A stretch of 64,000 nt of DNA, taken from NCBI GenBank assembly GCA_029204225.1, contig CM055100.1, forward strand, positions 31,078,149-31,142,148, written 5' to 3'. The notes beneath the pieces are model-generated. The model ran no database searches, was not told the DNA's origin, and was given only the letters and a program-made list of their open reading frames with translations. Below, in pieces: positions 10,735 to 22,360 of this stretch. The translations under genes were made by a program, and so were the position numbers. The first letter of the stretch is position 1, and each line of letters opens with the position of its first letter. The stretch is from Diphasiastrum complanatum. Lineage: Eukaryota > Streptophyta > Lycopodiopsida > Lycopodiales > Lycopodiaceae.

Positions 10735-12006
10735 ATCAGCCGCACATATTTCTCCATCCGGATGGCTGTGGCCTGTGGGGCCTGGAACTGTATGTCCTCG
10801 AGCTTAATTAGAGGGGCACCAACTGTCATTGCACTCGACGATCCATCTCGTGCTTGGTCGATCTCGGCCATCTGGTGCTTCAGTTGGACCTCTTCCAATT
10901 GATCTTCTGCCCGGTCATCACGGATCTGATTTCATCTTCTTTTTTTTTCTTTGGCCAGCTTATGTTGTTGTGCGATATCTTGGCCCTGGTATTGGACCTT
11001 ATTCTCAAGCACTTGGTGCTAGCTTATCAACCAATGCATGTGGTAGCTTGCTTCGGATAGGCCGATCATCGAGCGCTTAGCTGCTTCAGAGAGCTTCTCA
11101 GGGTTAGTGATGGTTGGGTATTGATCAGACGTGTGAGATGGTGAAGATAATCCAAAAAAACGTTGTGGAGGAAATGAAGATGGAGGTGGAGGGAGTGGAG
11201 AAGCAATACTAGTAGAAATGGTGGTTGTTGTGGTGGTGGTGGTTAGTGGAGGGGTCAGACTTCCTCTTGACTGATCCGCTTTTTTCGGTTCATCATTGCT
11301 GATCTCCATCAGGTCCGCAACATCAAAATACTGTGAAGTATCCAAGGTATGGATTTGTTGGGCCTGTGGATGTTGGTCTTGTGACTACTGGGCCGCTTCC
11401 ATGTCTTGGAAAATGGGACTCCCCACTCCTCCCCCCCCCCAAAGAATGTGCCATTGGTGAAGTTGGCATGGTAATCAATAGGGGTGGGGTGGTGACTCGG
11501 TCTAGTGGCACGTGTGCCCGTGTCTGCTACTGCTTTAGAAGTAGTTGCTCCATCACCCCCGTCGATGGTGTGTAAGGGTGGTGAGTGTGTTGGAGAGGCT
11601 GCGTGTGAGGTTGAGCTTCCATCATCTGAATCTGAATCTTCTAATGTTGTGCCGTCAGGTGATTTCCTCCTGGCCTGAAGCTTTCTGCGGATGCGTTTTG
11701 TGGTTTGTATACCAGTGGAACAATACTGGCGTTTGTCCTTTTGGGTGGAAGCCCTGATGGTGAAGTGGCCCGCGAGCGTGAACGCTTGGTATTTTTGGAC
11801 CCTATAGGAATGTCCCAAGCTTTGTCAGCAACTTGTAGGTATTGTTGAAGTCTGGGCCCATTTTGTACCTGATGGAGTGTGATATCAGTCATGAGGTATC
11901 CCAGGATTGTTATCGACTGTTTGTTTTTTACACAGTCATGAAGGCAGTTCGAAGCAAACTGAGTCCAATCATAAAGATTTTGGGCATGCAGTCGTGAATC
12001 TGCCAT
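10735..12006 (-). pseudogene. Extra reading frame of gypsy element between integrase and LTR
   Basis: On the minus strand, after integrase and a noncoding gap, a broken coding region starts near 12,006 (ATG, MADSRLHAQNLYDW) and can be followed through frame changes to about 10,735. Its parts are an N-terminal globular-looking segment of about 70 residues, a basic patch (KNTKRSRSR), a long Ser/Thr/Pro/Asp-rich linker, a Thr run and Pro run near 11,250-11,180, and a charged C-terminal stretch with heptad-like spacing (LENKVQYQGQDIAQQHKLAK). Known plant gypsy elements such as Athila carry an envelope-like frame at this position. I see no signal peptide or transmembrane segment, so an envelope role is not supported. 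Function unknown. Confidence 0.5.
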
Positions 12007-12042
12007 GAGATTTGAGTCGTGGCCTCTGATTGAGATTGATTG

Positions 12043-12335
12043 GAAACCCACCAGTTGAGATCTGACAGAAAACTCGCCGGTTGAGATTTGAGTGAAGTGC
12101 CCCGGTCGAGATCTGAGTAAAGTGCTTCGGTCGAGATTTGACTGAGGTGCTCCGGTTGAGATTTGATTGGAAACCCACCGGTTGAGATCTGACAGGAAAC
12201 TCGCCGGTTGAGATTTGAGTGAAGTGCCCCGATCGAGATCTGAGTAAAGTGCTCCGGTCGAGATTTGACAGAATGGCGTCGGTCAAAAGCTGACAGAAGT
12301 GCTCCGGTCGAGACTTGACAGATTCGGTCGAAATC
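12043..12335 (+). repeat. 25-bp minisatellite with ~125-bp higher-order period
   Basis: About a dozen units of 24-26 bases follow the pattern CCGGTTGAGATCTGA or CCGGTCGAGATTTGA plus a variable spacer such as GGAAACTCG or GAAGTGCTC. A five-unit block at about 12,040-12,165 recurs at about 12,166-12,290 in the same order, showing a higher-order repeat. It sits between the gypsy integrase and the extra reading frame. Minus-strand frames through it give Ser/Gln/Pro-rich repeated peptides that I regard as by-products. Confidence 0.85.
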
Positions 12336-12339
12336 TGAC

Positions 12340-12727
12340 AGAAGTCCTGTATGGAGGAATGGAACCGTGTGATGCAAGTGAAGAACTTCGGGAGGGAAAA
12401 TATGACTGTGGCTCAAATTAGAAGTTCTTATGGGAAAGAAGTATCTCAGTGATTGGATGTATGCTTAATTGAGAATATTGAGATATCATACAGACATAAA
12501 TGAGATGGGCTTAAAGTGTGACAAATCTTCTCTTTATGATGTAGTCTATCATTTGTTGACCTAGAACATTCATGACAAATGGGTATTTATAGAAAAAGAA
12601 GATGCACATAAAGTAAATAAGTACAGGCATGAATTAGAAAACAAAAAAAGTATACAAAAAAAAAAAAATAACAAAGCAAGGAAAAAAAAAGAAAATAAAA
12701 AATGTAAAATATACCAGGGAAATAGTG
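12340..12727. other. Noncoding A-rich spacer downstream of gypsy integrase
   Basis: No gene is visible. The right part (about 12,640-12,710) is very A-rich on the plus strand (T-rich on the sense strand of the element). It separates the integrase stop codon from the minisatellite and extra reading frame. Confidence 0.5.
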
Positions 12728-14770
12728 TTAAATTGGGTCAACAAAAAACAACTCCTCGTAATACCGCCGTAGACGACCACCGTTGACGACAGTGTCTAGG
12801 AGTATTCCATCAAGTGTTTGTAGCTGGAATGCACCATTAGAAAAGATTTTATTGATAACATACGGTTCCTCACTTCGGAATTTCAATTTTCCGGGGTGCT
12901 TCTTCGATGTATAAAGAAGCACCTGGTCACCTAAGTGTAAATCTTTGTTGCGTAAGTGACGGTCATGCCAGGCCTTTTGATGTCTTTTGTTAACTAGTTG
13001 TGCGTGGTAAGATACGCATAACTGGGCTAACGTAAATAGCCTGGTCTTGACTTGCTGCTCAATTGTAGCTTTCTCACAGAGATCTGTAGAGAAGGCTTCC
13101 ATGACTCTTAGAGAAGGTACTAAGAACTTGATTGGCATTACCGCCTCTTGACCATACACGAGATGGAATGGGGTAATCCACCCTGTGGCTTTCTTCGGGG
13201 TGGTGCGGTAAGCCCAGATAGTTGAGAAGAGTTTCATTTCCCAATCAGAGCGACTGGTTTCAACTATCTTTGTCAATATCTTACATATCGTCTTGGTAGT
13301 TGATTTGGCCACATCTAGGATAGTATGGTGTACTCTTTCGGTGAACTACAAGGTAATGGCATAGCAAATTATCAATAATAGCATTTAAAAAGTGTGTGCC
13401 GCGATCACTAACTAGCTCTATAGGACAACCAAAACGTGTAATAATGTTTTTGTAAAGAAAACGCGCTACAGTCTTCACGTTGGCGTCCCTTGTTGCCCGA
13501 GCCTCAATCCATTTAGTGGCGTAATCTGTGGCTATTAGGATATAATGGGCTTGGGTGTGTTTCGTTGTTGGGCTGATTGGTCCAACAAAGTCAATTTTCC
13601 ATTTATGGAAGGCTTCGTCTTCTATAATGGGAGTCAAAGGTGTGAAGTCTGCTTTCATATTTTTCTTGGCTCATTGATAGACATCACATGTTTTAATGAC
13701 AGCAAATGTGTCTTTAAATAATGATGGCCACCACAAGTCTACTCGAAGGATAATCTTAGTTGTCACTTCAGCAGAGAAGTGACCGCCGCCAATGCTCTCA
13801 TGAGCCTGAGATTTGATAGGTCATATCTTAGATTCATAAGCACATCGTCGGATAATATCGTCAATGCCCCATTTGTAAAGTTGTCCTACTATGAGTTGAA
13901 ACGACGCTGCTTTAAGTAAAAATTTTCGTTTTGCAACCGTATTCAGGCCGTCTTTGAGTGTGCCTGTTGTTAGAAACTGAGTGATCTCCTCAACCCATAA
14001 GGGTGTAGCATCAATCTGAAAAAGGCATGCATCAGGAAGATCATCGTTGACTGGTGCAGTTGCTTTTTCAGCATTAGGGAGCCGGGAAAGGTGATCCGCC
14101 ATGAAATGTTGGGTTCCTTTCCGAACGACTACAGGAAATTAAATTTTTCCAATATTAACAGCCATCGAGCTATACGTCCCATTTTACAGGATTTATTAAC
14201 AATATATAACAGGGCTTGATGGTTGGTATAGAAGACAAAGGTCTGGCCTAGTAAATAATGTAGTTATTGAACAGCAGAGACCATTGCCAATGCTTCTCGC
14301 TCGGTTGTGGTATAGTTTACTTGAGCAGGCACCAGTTGCCTGCTCAAGAAACATATTGGAAAATCTTTGCCATACTCGTCCGGTTGTGCAAGAAGACCTC
14401 CAATGGCATACTTACTGGTGTCAATATGCACATGGAACTCTTTCGTGTAGTTTGGCGAACAGAGTATGGGTGCCGTTGTAAGGGTTGTTTTCAACTCCTC
14501 AAAGGCTTTAATGCATTCTTCAGTCCATCGAGGATATACCACAACTAAATAAACGAGTCGTGCCTTGCTGGCATAATCGATTATAAAGATGCGATAATAA
14601 TTAGTGTGACCGAGGAAGACGTAAACTTCCTTCACTGTTGCAGGTAAGGGAATTTCAACTATTAACTTGATTTTTGAAGGGTCAATAGAAATACCGTCCT
14701 TTGAAATTATATGTCCGAGTACTACCCCATGGGTGACCCAGATTTGACACTTATCAAGGTTTAGTGAAAT
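12728..14770 (-). pseudogene. Ty3/gypsy pol: RT end, RNase H, integrase
   Basis: Read from 14,770 downward, the order is RT C-terminal part (GHIISKDGISIDPSK, then FLGHTNYYR), RNase H (HVHIDTSKYAIGGLLAQ, then YTTTEREALAMV), a tether region with MADHLSRLP near 14,102, and an integrase core. The integrase core shows KWKIDFVGPISP, ATDYATKWIEA and SDRGTHFLNAI, giving the first two catalytic Asp residues. The C-terminal part (RTTPKKATGWxTPFHLVYG, then PYVINKIFSNGAFQL) ends at 12,728. No chromodomain follows, which separates it from the chromoviruses elsewhere in the window. Stops and frame changes occur near 14,264, 13,820 and 13,300. The 5' end is cut off at 14,770, where a copia gag begins. Confidence 0.9.
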
Positions 14771-14774
14771 TCCA

Positions 14775-15660
14775 AATCTACACCTAATGAAGCTTCAGCA
14801 TTCCACAAAAGAACCAGAATTGCCCTTCATTTTATAAAAATGAATGTTACCAATGAAGTGTTAAGAGAGATCAGTACATGCACCACTACCAAGGAAGCTT
14901 GGGATACTCTAAAAACAATCTGCGAAATCAAAAATACTTCTAGATTGCTTACACTTAGAAACCAAATATTTCTAAGCTATCAGAGAGTAGATGAGAGTGC
15001 TTCATCATATATCATGAGAGTTAAGGATCTTCATCAAGAGTTAGCTGGTATTAGTGATGCTCTTAAGAACACTGAACTTGTTCAAGTAGTCCTAAATGGA
15101 CTTAGAGATGAGTATGACAATATTGTACAGACTTATGCTGTCAGAGAGGATTTTCCATCCTTGGAGACACTGCAAGGTGTTCTCATTGCTGAAGAAAGTA
15201 GGCAAGAGAACAAGATGTTGAGGATCAACAGACTTTCATTGAAAGATGGTGGAAATGACAATGCACTCTTCATCATAGACAAGTCAAGAGGCAAGGGCAA
15301 AGGACAACAACAGTTCAAGAAGGACAAAGCCAAGGAAGGTGGTGAGAATTAGTCCTTACAAGGTGCAATATCCAGTGGCAAGAAGAAGTTGTCAAAGATC
15401 AAGTGTTTTCTGTGGAAAGAAAGGACATTATGCATCAAATTGTTTCAAGATGAAGAACCAATCTAAGCAAGCTAAGCTTACTAATGGGGATGAGTGTGAG
15501 GGTGTAGAGAGTGAAAGAGAGGATTCATTAATGATGTCTACTTTTTCATCTTCTCCTTTTAAGAATGAAGAAGTGGTGGATAGATAGTGGGGCTAGTTCC
15601 CACATGTCTAGTTCTAGGAACTCTTTCATAACAGTGACTAGGCCTGATCTAAGCTTTTGT
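14775..15660 (+). pseudogene. Copia gag with zinc knuckle, start of protease
   Basis: The open frame 14,840-15,352 is the UBN2-type gag core of a Ty1/copia element (TTKEAWDTLKTI, then LVQVVLNGLRDEYDNI). A frameshift near 15,345 leads to a zinc knuckle, VFCGKKGHYASNCFK (first Cys lost). A second shift near 15,575 leads to the protease start, resembling WWIDSGASSHMSS. The sequence breaks off at the chromovirus LTR at 15,706. On the left it abuts the gypsy RT at about 14,770, so the two elements meet without visible LTRs. Confidence 0.85.
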
Positions 15661-15705
15661 GTTCATAAGCTAAGTCAACACATGCAGGATCCAAAGTTAT
15701 ATCCC

Positions 15706-16248
15706 TACATCTAGGCTAATCTAGCACCCCCTTTAAAACATCCCCCAAGACCTCAAATAGAGAATGAGCGTTAAGAACACAATAAGGGAGTGCAGTGGAC
15801 GAAACCGTCCCAACCAATCCTAGACCGTCCGATCTAGCCCCCGAGCAATAGGGAGTATGGCAAATCACTATGATAGGAAGCGCTTACCAATCCGACAACA
15901 TAATGGCCGCAAACTCTCAATGAATCAAATGGACACAAGAGTGAGTATATATAGCGAGAAGCCCCTCCCCTGCCTGTCCATGCAATGAATCCACATGTAA
16001 GTGTGCTATCAACTCATGCCTTACTCCCAAATGTCCACTACATGTAGGTACCCCTAACTCATAATAGCAAAGACCCATGCATAAACACAGTGCATGTACA
16101 TCCTATCCCATACTAGGATGCAACACACATGCCTATACTGCATGCAGACATAGCCTAAGGTCCTACTTAACTATAATCAAAATTATTCCTGGCCCCTACA
16201 TCCAAGGCATCCCCCTAATGGTACAAACCCCCCATTAGGGCCGTAACA
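15706..16248 (-). mobile_element. 3' LTR of gypsy chromovirus
   Basis: On the minus strand a polypurine tract (AAGGGGGGAGG) at about 16,259-16,249 is followed by TGTTACGG at 16,248. The other end matches the first bases of the related LTR at 51,395 (CATCTAGGCTAATCTAGCAC), which begins TG there and TA here, giving about 543 bp. Near the left part is a run of promoter-like sequence (TATATATAG at about 15,948). No matching 5' LTR was found to the right of the gag, so the element is truncated at its 5' end. Confidence 0.7.
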
Positions 16249-16317
16249 TACCTCCCCCCTTATTTTAGCTCTTTCCTCAGAACTCAAAGTCCGGGAAACT
16301 CTTCCTTAGATTACTTT

Positions 16318-17660
16318 CTAGTTCCATGAATCCTCATCATTAAAATATCCTTTCCAACAAACCAGATGCTCAATAACATCCCGATTTTGCAATCGCTTGG
16401 ATCTCGTATCAAGAATCTTTTCAGGTTCTAAAGAAATCCTCTCAGATAAGTCTTCAAACGAATCTAGATTAGTACCAGAACCAACATGATCTCCCTCATG
16501 TAAACTCATCTTCAGACGACTTACATAAAACATAGGATGAGCCTTGGTTCCCTCTGGTAACTCTAATCGGTAAGCTAAAGATCCAATCTTTTTCAAGATT
16601 CTATAAGGTCCACTGTACCTAGCAGACAGTTTGTAATGCTTCCCAGTGCGCATTACCTTAGAATCTTTCGAAATTCTAAGATACACCTAATCTCCAATTT
16701 GAAACTCCCGAGGCGACCTTTTCAGATTAGCAAAATGTCTTACCTGATCCTGGGCACTTAAAACATTTTCACGTGTTAATTGTAACATTTCTTGCATTTC
16801 ACACAAGAAATCCGCTACTTTCTGAACTTTAATCGACTCAGTTTCAACCGTTATTGGAGATCTAGGTATAAGCATAAACGGACTCTACCCAGTAGCCGAA
16901 TGCTTACTACTGTTATAAGCAAACTCAATCAATGGAGGATACTTTTCCCACTGAGATTGCCTAAGTGAAACGTATGCACGAAGCTTTTGTTCCATCGTTT
17001 GATTAGTCCTCTCAGTCTAACCATCGGATTCCGGATGATCAGTCGAACCCATGCTCAAAGACGTCTCAAGCTTTTCAAACACTATTGTCCAAAATCGGCC
17101 TGTAAACTTAGGATCCTGATCACTAACAATGTTAGATGGCAACCCATATAGCTTGAACACAAGTTCAACAAACACTTGAGCTAAATCAGACACTTTAATT
17201 GTAGTCCTTACCGGAATAAACATAGCCAATTTTGTTAACCGATCAACTATGACCCAAATTGCATCATTTTGTTTATTCGTCCTCGGCAAACCAACTACAA
17301 AGTCCATTGAAATACTATCCCATCATTTAGAAGAAATATCCAATGGATGTAAAAGTCCACCAGTCTTTAAGCGTTCTGCTTTATTCCGCTGGCACTGATC
17401 ACAGTTCAACACATAAGATTCTACGAAAGGTTTCAACTTTGGCCAAAAAAAAATCCCTTTGTACCAAATCTAGAGTACGATGTATACTTGGATGCCTAGC
17501 ACAAGGTGCGTCATGACATTCAAATAAAATTTTCTTTTTTAATGCATCCACTCTTGGTACACACACTTTTCCCCTTCGGAAAAAAATCCCATTCCGAATG
17601 GAAAAATCATCCACTACCTTTTTATCTTTCACAACCAACTGATCACCTTGCAAATCAGTT
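16318..17660 (-). pseudogene. Chromovirus integrase with C-terminal chromodomain
   Basis: From right to left this shows the H2C2 zinc-binding region (CDQCQRNK in one frame), a core starting MDFVVGLPRTN, VSDQDPKFTGRFW with the second catalytic Asp, and TERTNQTMEQ with the catalytic Glu just after an in-frame stop. The GPYRILKKIGSLAYRLELP segment follows. It ends in a chromodomain, EPEKILDTRSKRLQNR then LVCWKGYFNDEDSW. Chromodomains at this position define the chromovirus branch of Ty3/gypsy and are thought to guide integration to particular chromatin. Stops near 17,008, 16,890 and 16,687 and frame changes near 17,399 show it is dead. Confidence 0.92.
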
Positions 17661-17689
17661 CCTGATTGAGAGCCATTCAGAACTCTTTG

Positions 17690-18985
17690 TCATATAGGTC
17701 CAAAATGAGAATCTTGTTCATAAAGACCTCGAAACAAAATATAGAAATCAGTAGTGATCTCTGTGAATGACAACTCATTCACCTCTGCAATCAGACTTAA
17801 GGCATCCGCCACTTGATTTGACGATCCTTTAATACATCTCAAATCAAAGTCGAATTCTTGCATCAGCTTAGCCCATCGAGCCTTTCGAGCCCTAAGGTCT
17901 TTCTGATTACAAAAATACTTTAATGGTTGGTGATCTGAGCACACTATAAATTGACTACCATATAAATAGTGTCTCCACATTTTCAACGCATGCACCACCG
18001 CAAACAGTTCTTTTTCCTGAGTTGTATATCTAGTCTGTGCATCAGAGAACTTCTTACTCTCAAAAGCAATTGGCCTCCTCTCTTGCAACAGAACTGCACC
18101 AACCGCATAATCACTAGCATCCACTTTAACCAGAAAAGGTTTATCCAGATCTGCTATGATCAATACTGGTGCTGAGACAATTAGTTCTTTAAGTTTATTA
18201 AAACTTGCATCCAATGTCTCATTCCACACAAGAGGTGGACTCGGCCTACCCTTTTGAGTAATTATCCCCTTCAACGCATTGTTGAGAGGTGCAGCAATCA
18301 ACGAATAATCCAAGATGAATCTACGGAAGAAAATAGTAAATCCCAAAAAAGATTTAAGTTCTCTTATTGTTTTAGGAATTGGCCATTCCAAAACTATTTT
18401 AATCTTTTCTCGATCTATCATAATTCCCTTCCAGGATATGACATGACCTAGATATAGCAATTCTTTTTTAAAGAATTCACACTTTGACTCTTTAGCATAA
18501 AGCTTCTCCTGTCTGAAAATCCTCAAGACAGTCCTAAGATGCTTCTTATGCTCTTTGAGTGTTTTACTATAGATGAGTATATCATCTAAAAACACAACAA
18601 CAAACTTTCCCAGATATGGACGAAACAAGTCGTTCATCATTTGCTGGAAAGTGGCCGGAGCGTTTGTTAACCCAAACGGTAACACCAAGAATTCATAATG
18701 ACAAAATCTAGCCCTAAAACCTGTCTTAGACACATCTCCTGGATGAATTCGAATCTAATGATAACCAGTTCGCAAGTCAATTTTAGTAAAATATCTAGCT
18801 TCACCCAACGATCAACCAAATCGTCCATCCTAGGTAGAGGATACTTATTCTTAATGGTAACTTTATTCAACCCCTTGTAATCCATGCACATCCAGAAAGT
18901 ACCATCTTTCTTATTTTTAAGAAGGACTGGCGCCCCCCATGGCGACTTACTAGGTCGAATGTGACCCACCCTTGGAGATACTCCT
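17690..18985 (-). pseudogene. Chromovirus reverse transcriptase and RNase H
   Basis: The N-terminal RT portion ([35 protein letters not shown]) lies in the frame starting near 18,969. A frame break near 18,740 leads to the 347-codon open frame 18,733-17,690. That frame has [13 protein letters not shown], the catalytic FLDDILIYS near 18,592-18,566, FLGFTIFFRRFI, RNase H (VKVDASDYAVGAVLLQ, TTQEKELFAVVHAL, SDHQPLKYF) and the ADAL motif of the tether. Catalytic Asp pairs are kept in RT. Lesions are few compared with other elements here, so this is among the younger insertions. Confidence 0.93.
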
Positions 18986-19860
18986 TAATTTGCCGAGTCA
19001 CTTCCTCATCTTCCTTCAGACTAAATCGATGCGGTTGTCGGAAGATAGGTTGACTACCCGGAATTAATTCTATCTTATGATCTACTAACCTAGACGGAGG
19101 TAGACCATGTGGAAGTTCACTTGGAAAAACATCACTAAATTCTTGCTTTAAATCTACTAATAATTGTTTCTCTTCATGATCATGATCTAAATTACCATAC
19201 CGATTTTCATCATTCACAATAAAATTACTATCAATAATTGATTTAGTACTATCATTCTCATGTGAAGACTCAGAAACAATTCCACTTAAGCAAGATTTTA
19301 AAACAAGATAGTAACAATCAAAATTGTGAGCTTCCTTTATTAATTCCGCCGATGTAACCATCGAAAACTGAGTTCCAGTATCATTACCAAAAATGGATAC
19401 AACTTTACCACTAGAATCTATGAATCGTAACTCATGCTTCTTAAAATCAATTTGCAAACTATCAGATTTACTAAAGAACCACTCATATCCTAAAATTATG
19501 TCCGATTGGCCCAGGTTTAGAACATGGAAATTAATCTTCTCAATATGGCCTTGAAGATCCAGCTCCAAATCTGGAACCATTACTTCAAAAACTTCAGTAT
19601 CTGCGCCCGACGCAAGCTTAACCACATAACGATGGTCACTTGGCTTGGTAGGCACCTGGAGTCTCTGTACAAGTTGAGAATTAATAAAATTATGAGTACT
19701 GCCTAAATCCAACAATACATTCACATCTTTCCCTAAGAACTTGCCCCTTACTCGAAAAAAATTTGTGAGGACCAAAAGACAATGTACTAAATTGACATTA
19801 ACAAGCACTATTAATAACATCAATTTCCATTTTACCTGCTGGCAAATCAACTGTCATAAG
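18986..19860 (-). pseudogene. Chromovirus aspartic protease and linker to RT
   Basis: The minus-strand frame from 19,850 holds the retropepsin domain. VNVLLDLGSTHNFI corresponds to the usual DSG(A/T)THNFI, with the Ser of the DSG triad replaced by Leu, which should abolish activity. The flap and hydrophobic motif SDIILGYEWF follow. A charged linker then runs into the LKQEFSDVFPSELPHGLPP and IELIPGSQPIFRQPHRF segment that normally precedes the RT fingers. The frame continues to the RT start near 18,960. Confidence 0.88.
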
Positions 19861-19880
19861 ATTAGATGAGGACTTGTTCT

Positions 19881-20742
19881 TTAACGGACACTCTTTAGCC
19901 AGATGGCCTGCCTTGCCACAATTGACACACAACCCCTGTTTGAAGGCATCTCTGACTGATGACTTAGATTTTTTTTTTTTTTCGATTTCTTCACTGACTT
20001 GGGTTTCTGATAAACCATACTCTCAAGTTCATCAATAAACTTTTTTGACTTTTTTTGCGGTCGAAAATTTGTTGAGCTTTTCTCTTGCCCCCGTTTCCTA
20101 GAAGCTACCACCGTCTGATTCTGAATGGCATCCTCCAATGAGTTCAAAGAATTGCGCTTGTATTCATTCTAAAAATCCGCTGGCAATCCATTCACAAACT
20201 GCCACTCGGCATACTTTTTCAGAAAATGCGGGACTTTAGTACTCTTGGACATAAGTGTCCAAGTCATGCGACCCCATCTTAAGCTCTACAAAATGCCGAT
20301 ACGAGTCTCTTTCATCCACAGTCATAAATGCTTTCAAGAATACATCCCGAAAAACATCCCAAGTGACTGGCTTAGGATCGAGATCTCGCCACCACGACAT
20401 GGCTTTTCCTTCCAAAAAAATCAGTATTGAAAAAATTCGCTTCTCCTCAGGTACTCTATGCAGACCAAAATAGCTATTCCACCTGTTAATCCAAGACCCC
20501 ACTGCTGCCGGCTGCCCCAAAAAACTTCCGGCTGAAAATCTAAGTGTGAAGAAGGTGTCGCATCATGCTTAGACAAAAGAAATTTGATTTGCTTGTCTCG
20601 CTGCTTGTTACTCTGGTGGATTTCTTAGTAGTGCTTTGCCTATCACATCCAGAATAGAATGCGGACCATTGTCCGGGCTTCCCACACTTCGAACCGGTGA
20701 CAGAACTCCCTCACCAAATAATTCTTGATCCATGTCAGCCAT
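19881..20742 (-). pseudogene. Chromovirus gag with CCHC zinc knuckle
   Basis: A plausible gag start is the ATG at 20,742 (MADMDQELFGEG). The retrotransposon gag core is seen at 20,520-20,236 (RIFSILIFLEGKAMSWWRDL, then FLKAFM). The C-terminal part contains CVNCGKAGHLAKEC at about 19,930-19,889, an intact CX2CX4HX4C knuckle in a frame offset from the basic linker before it. Stops or shifts occur near 20,608, 20,236 and 20,160. No 5' LTR is visible in the 700 bases upstream of this gag. Confidence 0.88.
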
Positions 20743-21218
<476 letters not shown>

Positions 21219-21436
21219 AAACACAGGCTATCGCCCCTCCTCCTCCCCGGATCTGCAGCTGCTCCTCCTGAGACGCTGGATAGCGCCCACAACCATGCGA
21301 TTTTTAGTTCTTTTGTGGACTCATTGGTGTAGAATCAGGGTTTTTTCTTCTTTGCAGGTTAGGTGAAGAAGAAACAGGGTTTAATGACACCACGGCCACC
21401 CACCAGTAGCCCTACTACTGACAGAACCTAGAAGAC

Positions 21437-22360
21437 AATTGTGAAGGAGTTGAGTGTTATTACACGATGCTTCCTGCGCTCTCATCAAGCAGATTGTTCA
21501 CAATCAGAAAGTATTGTTGTTAGCTTTCTATCAAACTTTCAAGCTTGAACTCTCTTGAGCATTCTAGCTCAGTCTTTTAGAGATTTAATAGTTGTTATTG
21601 CGCTACTGCTTATCAGCAGAGTTGCTTATTTCAGACTTATTCTCAGTTACTCTCCTATCCTCTTCATCCCTTATCTCTGCTAATCTAGATCCATTCACTA
21701 GATTGTTGTAAATACTTGAACAGTCGCATACTTTGTAGAAATACTCTTGTTCTTAACAGTCTACATAAATACAAAGGAATCGGTGACAATGTCTATCCAA
21801 TAGTTCGGCCATCTCCGATAGTTCAGCCATCCTAACTATTCAGACATCAACGACTATTCAGCCATACTCGATTGTTTGGCCATCCTCGAACAATCGGCCG
21901 CAATCTAATTGACAACGGATCATCAAGTACACTGTATCACGACCGGACAGAATCTCAAGATATTGTCCGATGGTGACTGACAACAACACGTAGTGCCTTA
22001 ATCTAATCGTAAAGAATAGATTGACCATTCTTTTAATTTGTTGGCCATGTGTATATATACATGAACTTATCAGTTTCTCCGTTAGCTGATTTATCTATTC
22101 ATCGCAATCAATCAATCGCCAAGAGTGCTATTTTTGTCTTGTTTTTTCTAAATATTATTACAGAGTATTGTCTCAGAAAGAACGTGTCTCTACCTGCATT
22201 CAGACTGTATTCTCTACACAACTAAACTATCATTGTTCCAATAATCTAGATTGTGTATGCTGAATGTTTTACTTCATCTATGTTCAGGTAAATTCATGCT
22301 CGCAAATAAACTTACTCGTAGATCAAACTATTCATATGACTAATAGCATAAGTTGATTTG
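21437..22360 (+). mobile_element. Copia LTR-like sequence
   Basis: The first ~215 bp (21,437-21,650) match, in inverted orientation, the DNA at about 52,950-53,310. Both contain GAGTTGAGTGTTATTACACG and the phrase CAAGCTTGAACTCTC. The stretch has a TATA-like TATATATACATG near 22,050 and an 18-bp minisatellite. It resembles an LTR without clear end points. No tRNA-Met primer site follows before 23,238. Family assignment rests on the repeat shared with the 53-kb region only. Confidence 0.45.
21800..21899 (+). repeat. 18-bp imperfect tandem repeat, about 6 units
   Basis: Units approximate ATAGTTCRGCCATCCTCG: ATAGTTCGGCCATCTCCG, ATAGTTCAGCCATCCTAA, then CTATTCAGACATCAACG, CTATTCAGCCATACTCG, TTGTTTGGCCATCCTCG and a final partial in inverted sense. 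It lies in an LTR-like stretch upstream of its TATA-like motif, a position where transcription-factor sites often repeat in LTR U3 regions. Confidence 0.75.

Noticed and set aside
12043-12335. CRISPR-like array
   Set aside because: Regular 25-bp units without unique spacers of constant length, in a plant genome with no cas genes; a minisatellite explains it.
11969-12416. Repetitive Ser/Gln/Pro reading frames on the minus strand
   Set aside because: They are translations of the 25-bp minisatellite in more than one frame, so not evidence for a gene.
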